DNA of 14,613 bases from JBPOIC01 sp052034865 (GTDB lineage Bacteria > UBA10199 > JADFYH01), in NCBI GenBank assembly GCA_052034865.1, contig JBPOIC010000030.1, positions 1 to 14,613 of the forward strand, given 5' to 3'. The translations under genes and the position numbers were made by a program. Positions 7,925-14,071 of this stretch are shown here, in pieces. Position 1 is the stretch's first letter, and the number at the start of each line of letters is the position of its first letter. The notes below the pieces were generated by a model. It was not told the origin of the DNA. It made no database searches and worked only from the letters and a program-made list of their open reading frames with translations.

Positions 7925-8272
7925 ATGTCACCCAGAATAAAGATCTGTAAAGAAGCCGGCTGTAAGAGCGAGCAGACTATCGAAGGATATTGCCGTCTGC
8001 ACTATCTGAAAAGCTGGAAGAAAGTCCGTGAAGAGAAAAAGAAGAAATCCCTCCGAGCTCTTAACCGCTACGTAGACAACATCATCAAGCAAAATCCCGA
8101 CAAATACGTCGAAAACCTCAAAGATAATTTAAGAAACCCACTCGATTTTGAATCGAAAGATTATAGTAGCCCTTTGTTTCAGGACGAATTTGATACCATT
8201 ATGGAAGAATTGGAATTTAAGCAGGATCTGGATCAACTTCTCAATCGCATCAAGGTCGACAAGAGTTTTTAG
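7925..8272 (+). CDS. Hypothetical protein with N-terminal C-x4-C-x9-C-x2-H cluster
   Basis: Not assigned to a named family. The 115 residues begin with a compact cluster at C8, C13, C23 and H26 (CKEAGC, then GYCRLHYLKSWK). This layout is typical of a small zinc-binding module. The segment GYCRLHYLKSW, with aromatic residues round the last Cys and His, recalls short conserved orphans I associate with deltaproteobacterial genomes; that is memory, not a search result. Residues ~30-50 are strongly basic (KKVREEKKKKSLRALNR). The rest is predicted helical and becomes acidic (FQDEFDTIMEELEFKQ). A basic patch beside a putative zinc module suggests nucleic-acid or protein binding, but this is inference. 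The gene has no Shine-Dalgarno, stands last on this strand and is followed by a strong terminator. Confidence 0.8.
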   Translation: MSPRIKICKEAGCKSEQTIEGYCRLHYLKSWKKVREEKKKKSLRALNRYVDNIIKQNPDKYVENLKDNLRNPLDFESKDYSSPLFQDEFDTIMEELEFKQDLDQLLNRIKVDKSF

Positions 8273-8300
8273 GTTTAATTTGATGAAGTGAAGTGTTTTC

Positions 8301-8337
8301 AAAAGGACGGTTTTTGATAAACCGTCCTTTTTTATTT
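8301..8337 (+). terminator. Rho-independent terminator between convergent gene sets
   Basis: A perfect 13-bp stem (AAAAGGACGGTTT at 8301-8313 with AAACCGTCCTTTT at 8319-8331) closes a 5-nt loop and runs into TTATTTTCTT. It lies 28 nt after the stop of the 115-aa gene and 45 nt after the stop of the opposing ccm genes. On the - strand the stem ends in four Us and then GAAAAC, so termination should be stronger for the + strand, but it may serve both directions. Confidence 0.9.
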
Positions 8338-8376
8338 TCTTACTAGAAAAGGAAAAGTCTCTTTGGAACGCCGTAA

Positions 8377-9120
8377 TCAGTTTTTTAAAGAAGTTTGTTT
8401 CTGGTCGGCCAGGCTTTTCTCAATCGCTTTCAAAAACATCTCGACGCGATGCCTGCCTGGATCGTTGGGTTTGGCGACTTTCAGGAAAGTATTCCAGGTT
8501 TCCTGAGCTCCTTTCAAATCCTGCTCCTGGAACTGAACAATCCCTTTAAAAAGGAGGGCTTCTGTAAATTTTGGATCCGCTTTTAAAGCCTGATTGAACA
8601 TCTCCATGGCCTTATCCTGATCCTGTATTGCAGAGTAAGCCATTCCCAGATGGGTGAGTGATTCAGCACTTTTTGGGTTAATAGTGAGGGCCTTTTCGGA
8701 AAGATCGATGACGGCATCAAAATCTTTGAGCTGAAGACTTAAATGACCAAGACGCTCCAGGGCTTTTACATCTTTTGGATTTTCTTCGATGTGTTTTTTA
8801 AGGGCGTTGTATTCCTCTTCATTCACCTGTCCGATAGTGCTTTTCGAATCAGAGGCAGGAGCTCCACTTTCTTCTCCCATGGGTTTTCCCATCCCTATTC
8901 CTCGAGCTGCATCACGAGGTTGAATTCCACTGAGCAGGACCACGGCTGTGCCTCCCACAAATGAGACCAAAAAAAGAACCAGGGCGAGGCGTGATAAAAA
9001 ACGGGATTTGTCTGTGTTTCCCTGTTTTTTTTCTTTTCGTTCAAGAAGGGCTGAAAAGATAGCGGCAAGTAAAAGAGCGATCGCACAGGCAAAACCAATG
9101 GTTGTTCCAGTAATGAACAT
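8377..9120 (-). CDS. ccmI: CcmI-like TPR protein of cytochrome c maturation
   Basis: CcmI-type proteins hold apocytochrome c for the heme ligation complex. The 247-residue product has two N-terminal membrane segments (about 4-26 and 42-64). The short basic loop between them (ERKEKKQGNTDKSR) should be cytoplasmic, leaving the rest in the periplasm. A low-complexity linker (65-100) leads to about three tetratricopeptide repeats (roughly 117-217), with pattern residues such as ALERLGHLSLQLKDFDAVID and A-x3-P spacing at NPKS and DPKF. Classical CcmI is longer, with a larger loop and more periplasmic sequence. This is a compact version, and the name rests on topology plus position directly after ccmH. 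AGGGA precedes the ATG by about 5 nt. It is the last gene of the ccm cluster, 27 nt after ccmH. Confidence 0.75.
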   Translation of the reverse strand: MFITGTTIGFACAIALLLAAIFSALLERKEKKQGNTDKSRFLSRLALVLFLVSFVGGTAVVLLSGIQPRDAARGIGMGKPMGEESGAPASDSKSTIGQVNEEEYNALKKHIEENPKDVKALERLGHLSLQLKDFDAVIDLSEKALTINPKSAESLTHLGMAYSAIQDQDKAMEMFNQALKADPKFTEALLFKGIVQFQEQDLKGAQETWNTFLKVAKPNDPGRHRVEMFLKAIEKSLADQKQTSLKN

Positions 9121-9147
9121 AAATTCCCTTTGTTAAAAATTTGAAAG

Positions 9148-9519
9148 TCAGGAAGTTTTTTTTCTCAGACGCAAGAGAATGCCCACTCCACCACCAACCA
9201 GTACTAGCGCAGGCAAGATCCAGATTAACAGTGTGCTTCCTTGTGCTTTGGGTTTTAATAACACCCATTCTCCATAACGGGATTCGAAAAACTGCAAAAT
9301 CTCCGGATCGGATTTTCCTTCGGCAATTTGCTGCTTCACCACGCCCATCATTTCGTTGGCCAGGGGTGCTGGAGAGTCGGCAATGGGAACTCCTCGACAA
9401 ACCGGGCAGCGAAGCTGGGAGCCCAAATCGCGGGCGCGCTGTTCGGCAATATTGGGTGGTTTCGAACAGGCGCTGAGAATCATCAGCGCGAAAAGTAGCA
9501 TGAGAAAGCCTCGAATCAT
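9148..9519 (-). CDS. ccmH: Cytochrome c maturation thiol oxidoreductase CcmH
   Basis: Periplasm-facing membrane protein that takes part in reducing apocytochrome cysteines before heme attachment. The 123-residue length fits the short CcmH form. It carries LRCPVCRG (C38, C41; family LRCxxCxx), then the family pattern IADSPAPLANEM. GKSDPEILQFFESRYGEWVLLKP is recognisable CcmH core. A C-terminal membrane anchor spans about 97-116, followed by basic residues. The N-terminus ends in LMILSACSKP, which fits a lipobox with C18 as the lipidated residue, so it may be a lipoprotein as well as membrane-anchored. Most described CcmH proteins have an ordinary signal peptide. The ATG overlaps the ccmG stop by 4 nt (ATGA), implying translational coupling. 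Confidence 0.93.
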   Translation of the reverse strand: MIRGFLMLLFALMILSACSKPPNIAEQRARDLGSQLRCPVCRGVPIADSPAPLANEMMGVVKQQIAEGKSDPEILQFFESRYGEWVLLKPKAQGSTLLIWILPALVLVGGGVGILLRLRKKTS

Positions 9520-10040
9520 GGAGTCCTCCCTTCTTTAAGCTTGCGGATTTTGTCATCTAAAATACGCGGGGTCAGTGCCCCTGCATGCTTGTATTGAAGA
9601 GCTCCTTCTGCATCGATGAAAAAGGTTTCCGGAACGCCAGCAACACCAAAATCAATCGCAACTCTGAGATCCGGATCCAAAAGCACAGGAAAAGAAGTGC
9701 CGTAGCGTTTCATGAATGACTTTGCGTTTTCCGGGGTGTCTTCATAAAGAACCGAATAAAAGACAACCTCTTTTAAGGCAGGATCCTGGGCGGCTTCTTT
9801 TAAAAGGGAATATTCTGCGATACACGGCCCACACCAGGTCGACCAGAAGTTAATAACCACCGGTTTTCCTTTTGCCATCTCCAGGGAGATCTCCTTTCCA
9901 TCCAGGCTTGTGAGCTGAAAGGGAGTCACCTTTTTACCAATCAAACTGGAAGGGAGTTCTCTGGGATTTCTCTGAAGTGCAAAGTAAAAGAGGGCAAGTG
10001 TAGGGATCAAAATGGCTAAAAGGAGAATCAGTTTTTTCAT
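9516..10040 (-). CDS. ccmG: Thiol:disulfide interchange protein CcmG/DsbE
   Basis: Membrane-tethered periplasmic thioredoxin-like protein that keeps the CXXCH cysteines of apocytochrome c (or CcmH) reduced. The 174 residues begin with a signal anchor (about 3-22). The thioredoxin fold follows, with active site WCGPC (C70, C73) and the cis-proline loop GVAGVPETFFID (P137), whose PET is typical of CcmG and DsbE. WCGPC is the thioredoxin-type dipeptide, whereas many CcmG proteins have other residues between the cysteines. ResA of System II is the main alternative, but the ccm neighbourhood decides for CcmG. It needs electrons from a DsbD or CcdA-type membrane protein, which is not in this window. 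It starts 114 nt after ccmF, the loosest junction in the cluster, with only a weak AAAGAG upstream of its ATG. Confidence 0.95.
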   Translation of the reverse strand: MKKLILLLAILIPTLALFYFALQRNPRELPSSLIGKKVTPFQLTSLDGKEISLEMAKGKPVVINFWSTWCGPCIAEYSLLKEAAQDPALKEVVFYSVLYEDTPENAKSFMKRYGTSFPVLLDPDLRVAIDFGVAGVPETFFIDAEGALQYKHAGALTPRILDDKIRKLKEGRTP

Positions 10041-10068
10041 AACTCTTTAGAAAATCATTTGATTGATG

Positions 10069-10150
10069 GATCTGAATCTGTGTCCAGATCTAAGCCCATG
10101 CTTCAGTGAATTTGAGGAAGAGCTTAAGGATCCGAAAATCATAAGATTTT
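10069..10150 (-). other. ccmF-ccmG gap with two small inverted repeats
   Basis: This 114-bp gap (10041-10154) is the only sizeable non-coding stretch in the ccm cluster. It holds AAAATC/GATTTT (10135-10140 and 10145-10150, 4-nt loop) immediately after ccmF, and GATCTG/CAGATC (10069-10074 and 10085-10090, 10-nt loop) nearer ccmG. Both are short stems. The first could be a weak terminator or mRNA-processing hairpin separating ccmA-F from ccmG-I, but neither is convincing alone. Confidence 0.3.
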
Positions 10151-10154
10151 TTGA

Positions 10155-12122
10155 TCAGGCTTCTGCTTTCTGGTTTTTTCTCCCCCCCACCATGGCCAGC
10201 AGGCCTCCTCCCATCAATACAACTCCTCCAATCCAGATCCAGGCGACGGCTGGGGTGCGGATGGCATGCAATGTAATTGTAGATCCATCCTTTTCAAAAG
10301 ATAAAAGAGTCAAATAAAGATCTTCAACCAACGTGGTGCGCACGGCGGGGCTAACAATAGGGTCTTTGGAGCGGGGATAATAATTGGTTTGAGGATAAAG
10401 ATTCTGAACAAAACGGCCTTTTTGATCGACGTTGATTTTGGCCTTGATTTCAAAACGTTGAGGAGTTTGCTCACCGCTAATGTCTTCAAACTTTAAAGTG
10501 TAGGCTCCGAAAGAAGCAGACTGACCCTGCTTGAGCAGGATTTCCCGATCGGTACTATAAGATTTCGAAAGAGCGATCGCGACGAAGATCATCAGGGCGC
10601 CGGCGTGAGAAATAAAACCACCATAGCGGCGGGGATTGTCGGAGAAGAGACGGAAAAACTCTTCCGGCCAAAAGGATTTTTGACTTTTGGACCGAGCTGA
10701 GGTCACGCGAATCATCTCAAGAATCATGATGAAAAAGGCAAAGGCAGAGAAATAAATAACGCCCAAGACAAGGGGAGAATAAACTCCCTTCACGAATGAA
10801 ATCACTCCTGGAATAAAGGATAAAATCGCCGGCAGTCGGGCCGATTTTAAAAAGGCGGGGGCCTTGGCCTGCCTCCAGGGTGTGATCATCCCAATTCCCA
10901 TCAAAAGCAGGATCATTCCCACGATAGGAACACTCATCTGATTGAAGTAAGGCTCACCGATGGATATTCTTTTTCCCCAAATGGCTTCGACGACGAGTGG
11001 GTACAGGGTCCCTAAAAAAACAACAAAGCAAAAACTCACAAATAGCAGGTTGTTAAAAAGAAAAAGGACTTCAAGGCTGAAGATGTTTTCGATCCTTCCG
11101 GGATTTTTAAAGTGAGGGGCACGCCATAATAGCAGGGTAAGAGACAGCGCCAGAATGATTCCCATGAAAACAAGAAAATAAGGTCCGATATGAGATTCTG
11201 TGAAAGAGTGCACGCTGTCGATGATTCCACTGCGGGTCAAGAAAGTTCCCAAAAGAGTCAAAAGAAAACTTAAAATGGCGAGCACGAGATTCCACACCGG
11301 AAGCATTTTTCTTTTTTCTTGAACAATGGTGGAATGGAGTAGCGCAGTTCCAACCAGCCAGGGCATAAAACTCGCGTTTTCAACCGGATCCCAGGCCCAA
11401 TAGCCTCCCCAGCCCAGTACGGCATAAGACCACCATCCTCCCAGAACGATCGCCATTGAAAGAAACGACCAGGTAAAGAGGGTCCAGCGTCGGGTCATCG
11501 TGATCCAGCGCCCAGGCAGATCCTTTTCGATCATGGCCGCAACGGCAAGGGCAAACGGGATCGTAAACCCAATATAGCCGATATAAAGAAAAGGTGGATG
11601 GATCGACATCAACCAGTGATTCTGAAGAAGGGGATTTGGGCCAGGACCGTTTTCAGGGACGGGTGACATCGGTAGAAAGGGATTGGCAGGCAGGGCCAGG
11701 AGAATAAAAAAGAAAAGCTCCACAAAGAGCAGGGTGAGGCCTACCCAGGCCATAAACTTTTGATCATGCTCCCGATAGAAATAGATGCAAATCGCCGCGT
11801 AGGCACTTAGGATCCAGCCCCAGAAAAGAATGGATCCTTCCAGCGAACTCCACAGCGAGATAGCACTGATCCAGCGTGGGGTTTCCAGGCTTCCCACCTG
11901 AGCGACATAGCTCACGCTAAAATCATTTTGAAGCAGGGCATGAACCATTCCAAGATTGGCCAGGCTCATTAAAATAAAAGTGGCATAAGTGGCAGCGCGT
12001 CCCAAGCTTAGGGCGGTTTCATTTTCAACCTTTCGGCCGACAAAGAAGAGAAGCATGCCGAACACGCAAAGGCCAATCGATAGGAGGATGGCGAAATCGC
12101 CGATCAAGACGACAGGTGTCAT
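10155..12122 (-). CDS. ccmF: Cytochrome c heme lyase subunit CcmF
   Basis: Large integral membrane protein of the heme handling family. It takes heme from CcmE and attaches it to apocytochrome c together with CcmH and CcmI. The 655 residues (E. coli 647) form many hydrophobic segments. The periplasmic WWD domain reads GWGGYWAWDPVENASF (237-252). Candidate heme-ligand histidines occur at the family positions: H175 in SIHPPFLY, H263 in LLHS next to the WWD domain, one in DSVHSF (~H311) and H506 in FISHAGAL. A periplasmic C-terminal domain (about 520-620) precedes the last membrane segment. Loss of any of these would mark a degenerate copy; none is lost. The ATG overlaps the ccmE stop by 4 nt. 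ccmG follows after a 114-nt gap. Confidence 0.97.
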   Translation of the reverse strand: MTPVVLIGDFAILLSIGLCVFGMLLFFVGRKVENETALSLGRAATYATFILMSLANLGMVHALLQNDFSVSYVAQVGSLETPRWISAISLWSSLEGSILFWGWILSAYAAICIYFYREHDQKFMAWVGLTLLFVELFFFILLALPANPFLPMSPVPENGPGPNPLLQNHWLMSIHPPFLYIGYIGFTIPFALAVAAMIEKDLPGRWITMTRRWTLFTWSFLSMAIVLGGWWSYAVLGWGGYWAWDPVENASFMPWLVGTALLHSTIVQEKRKMLPVWNLVLAILSFLLTLLGTFLTRSGIIDSVHSFTESHIGPYFLVFMGIILALSLTLLLWRAPHFKNPGRIENIFSLEVLFLFNNLLFVSFCFVVFLGTLYPLVVEAIWGKRISIGEPYFNQMSVPIVGMILLLMGIGMITPWRQAKAPAFLKSARLPAILSFIPGVISFVKGVYSPLVLGVIYFSAFAFFIMILEMIRVTSARSKSQKSFWPEEFFRLFSDNPRRYGGFISHAGALMIFVAIALSKSYSTDREILLKQGQSASFGAYTLKFEDISGEQTPQRFEIKAKINVDQKGRFVQNLYPQTNYYPRSKDPIVSPAVRTTLVEDLYLTLLSFEKDGSTITLHAIRTPAVAWIWIGGVVLMGGGLLAMVGGRKNQKAEA

Positions 12123-12583
12123 GGATTATTCCCGAGAAAACCTCTCTCTTTTTTGAGGGATTCAAAAATTTGTTGGGGGATTTGACCGTCGCCCTCCGGG
12201 GGACGATATTCATTTCCGTGTTTGACCATGAGACGATCTGACTGGAACTGGCCGCTTCCCTGCATGCTTCCTTCTACGACCACTCCCATCCCCTCGCGAA
12301 ACATTTGTGGCGGGGTTTTAGTGCTTACAACCACGACGGAAGATTTATCATCTTTCACCTTAAAGGTGAGCGAGTTGTTTTCCTGATGGACCGTTCCCTC
12401 TTCCACCACTCCTCCTAACCGGACAGGATTTCCAACAGCCTTATCCCCTTTGGCCAAAAGTTCGGAAGGAGTCACAAAATAAACCATGTTTTGCTCCAGT
12501 CCTCCCCACATGATGTAGGCGACAGCACCGGCAATGAGAGCGATGGAAATTCCCAGATAGATTTTTCGTTTGGAAAAATTCAT
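12119..12583 (-). CDS. ccmE: Heme chaperone CcmE
   Basis: Periplasmic heme chaperone anchored by one N-terminal membrane segment (about 7-26). It receives heme from CcmC and binds it covalently through a histidine before passing it to CcmF. The 154 residues show the OB-fold beta-barrel core (VRLGGVVEEGTV and the LTFKVKDDKSSVVVV strand region). The heme site is KHGNEYRPPE, with H122 the covalent ligand and Y126 the axial ligand. E. coli has HDENY here, so the H-x3-Y spacing is kept but the Asp after His is Gly. It is not the Cys-type (C-x3-Y) variant. The C-terminus (PQQIFESLKKERG) is short and charged, as usual. The ATG overlaps the ccmD stop (ATGA) and the stop overlaps the ccmF start, so translation is probably coupled on both sides. 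Confidence 0.95.
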   Translation of the reverse strand: MNFSKRKIYLGISIALIAGAVAYIMWGGLEQNMVYFVTPSELLAKGDKAVGNPVRLGGVVEEGTVHQENNSLTFKVKDDKSSVVVVSTKTPPQMFREGMGVVVEGSMQGSGQFQSDRLMVKHGNEYRPPEGDGQIPQQIFESLKKERGFLGNNP

Positions 12584-12723
12584 TTGTTTTCAGACTCCAG
12601 TTTTTGGAGGTGTCTGTTACGAATCCAAAGCTGAATTGCATAAACAATAAAAACGACCCAGGGAGCAATATAGGCTGCGCGAATGTATTCCCATACTCCC
12701 TGAATTTGAGTCATTCCCGTCAT
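12580..12723 (-). CDS. ccmD: Heme exporter small subunit CcmD
   Basis: A 47-codon gene exactly filling the space between ccmC and ccmE. It begins MTGMTQIQGVWEYI, has one membrane segment (about 17-34, AYIAPWVVFIVYAIQLWI) and ends in a charged RNRHLQKLESENK tail. This is the usual CcmD plan: Tyr/Ala-rich entry, one helix, basic cytoplasmic end. CcmD stabilises the CcmABC-CcmE complex and helps release holo-CcmE. The start at 12723 overlaps the ccmC stop (ATGA), and AGGAAGG at 12730-12736 lies 6 nt upstream on this strand, which favours it over the Met three codons later. Its stop TGA overlaps the ccmE ATG. Sequence conservation in CcmD is low, so the name depends on size, topology and position. 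Confidence 0.9.
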   Translation of the reverse strand: MTGMTQIQGVWEYIRAAYIAPWVVFIVYAIQLWIRNRHLQKLESENK

Positions 12724-13391
12724 TCGACACCTTCCTGTGTTGGAGGCTTTGAAAGCCTCAGTTCAATTTCGGATTCCCTTTTTGCCAGGCGCATCCGAAA
12801 CCAGAGGAGGGCCAGGCAAACGGCTAAAAACGCAAAGGCCGAGAGCCTCATCGTGAAGGCCATGTCAGGGTCCATGTTTTTGGGAGTGGACTGTATCTGA
12901 TGAATCGAGCGCCACCAGCGGACTGACATATAGACAATCGGAACATTGATAAAGATGAGCAGCCCTACGCTGGCAGAAACTTTGGCCCGCCTCTCGGGAT
13001 CGCCGATCATTTGTCTTAAAACTAACAAGCCGGAATACATGACAAATAAAAGCGTAGTGGTTGTCAGACGAGGGTCCCACGTCCACCAAACCCCCCACGT
13101 GGGTTTTGCCCAAACGGAGCCTAAAAACAGAGTGAGGATATTGAGATAAAGACCTAACTCAGCCGTGCAATAAGAAAAGCGGTCATATTTGCTTTTGGAA
13201 GTGATCAGATATGCAAGTGAGCCTGTGAAGCTAAAAAAGAAAAACAGAAGGGTCATCCACGCCGAGGGAACATGAACAAAGAGGATACGATAAACCTCTC
13301 CCATCATTCCATCGGTAGGTGCGATAAAAAGTCCGCGGTATTGGGCAAAGCCAAAAAAAAGAATGGCAGCAATCAAAAATAGAGTTTGCAT
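12720..13391 (-). CDS. ccmC: Heme exporter/transfer protein CcmC
   Basis: Six-helix membrane protein that presents heme to CcmE and is sufficient, with CcmD, for making holo-CcmE. The 223 residues carry the WWD domain as TWGVWWTWDPRLT (98-110), with the CcmC form WDPRLT rather than CcmF's WDPVEN. The two external heme-ligand histidines sit in FVHVPSAW (H40) and VRWWRSIHQ (H164). YRILFVHVPSAW and NVPIVYMSVRWW are characteristic CcmC strings. The start codon at 13391 lies 5 nt after the ccmB stop, with only a weak GGAT upstream. The stop overlaps the ccmD start. Downstream gene order confirms the assignment over CcsA or CcmF. Confidence 0.96.
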   Translation of the reverse strand: MQTLFLIAAILFFGFAQYRGLFIAPTDGMMGEVYRILFVHVPSAWMTLLFFFFSFTGSLAYLITSKSKYDRFSYCTAELGLYLNILTLFLGSVWAKPTWGVWWTWDPRLTTTTLLFVMYSGLLVLRQMIGDPERRAKVSASVGLLIFINVPIVYMSVRWWRSIHQIQSTPKNMDPDMAFTMRLSAFAFLAVCLALLWFRMRLAKRESEIELRLSKPPTQEGVE

Positions 13392-13396
13392 GTGGG

Positions 13397-14071
13397 TTAT
13401 CCGCGATCAAAGAGGGTTTCGGAAAAAAGGATAGATCCCAAAAAAAATATCGTGTCAAACAGAATCAAGAGTTTAATCCACGCACGTCCCTGTCCGAAAA
13501 GATCGTTCGCCAAAGCCAGCGTGCTGGCATTCACGGCGCAAAGCAGGACAGGAACCAGCATGGGAAAGAGCAGCAAGGGAAGCAAAATCTGGGCTTCACG
13601 AAAATTCGCTGTGAGTCCGGCATAGAGAGTACCGACAGTTGAAATTCCGAAGCTTCCGAGAAAGAGGGTGCCGAGCAGGGAGAGGGTTGGAGTCTGATCA
13701 AAAAAGACGGCCATCAATGGCAGCAGGACGATCTGAAGTCCGAGGGTGTAGACGAGATTGGTGAGAAGTTTTCCCAAATAAAGAGCCCGTGGATCTGCAC
13801 CTAAAAGGAGTAATCCCTCCCACTGTCCATCTTCGGTTTCGTGTTGAAAGGAATGAGAAAGGGAAAGAATTGTCACAAAAAAAATCGCTAACCAAAAAAC
13901 TCCCGAAGCCATTTTGCGCATGAGCTCGGGATCGACACTTAAGGCAAAGCTGAAAAGCAAAAGCAGGAGAAGTCCAAAAATAAAAACGGAAATCAGATGG
14001 TTTCCCTGACGCAGACCGATTTTCAAATCCTTGATAAAAACAGCCTGGACCTGTCTGAAAAATAGGCTCAC
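13397..14071 (-). CDS. ccmB: Heme exporter permease CcmB
   Basis: Membrane permease that pairs with the ATPase CcmA. The CcmAB complex uses ATP to release holo-CcmE from CcmC. The 224 residues are typical (about 220). Hydrophobic segments suggest six membrane helices. The cytoplasmic stretch HETEDGQWEGLLLLGADPRA (77-96) matches the family's E-x-x-DG-x-x-x-x-L-L coupling region that contacts the ATPase. The start codon is GTG (14071-14069). It overlaps the ccmA stop by 4 nt (GTGA), and CGGAG lies about 7 nt upstream. I prefer this GTG because MSLFFRQVQAVFIKDLK aligns with the usual CcmB N-terminus before the first helix. Confidence 0.93.
   Translation of the reverse strand: MSLFFRQVQAVFIKDLKIGLRQGNHLISVFIFGLLLLLLFSFALSVDPELMRKMASGVFWLAIFFVTILSLSHSFQHETEDGQWEGLLLLGADPRALYLGKLLTNLVYTLGLQIVLLPLMAVFFDQTPTLSLLGTLFLGSFGISTVGTLYAGLTANFREAQILLPLLLFPMLVPVLLCAVNASTLALANDLFGQGRAWIKLLILFDTIFFLGSILFSETLFDRG

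Noticed and set aside
9041..9556. 171-codon - strand frame across ccmG/ccmH/ccmI
   Set aside because: It is out of frame with three clear ccm genes; composition (Ser/Arg-rich, no motif) is typical of a shadow frame.
10063..10317. 84-codon + strand frame over the ccmF-ccmG gap and ccmF 3' end
   Set aside because: Mostly antisense to the CcmF C-terminus, no ribosome site and no recognisable features.
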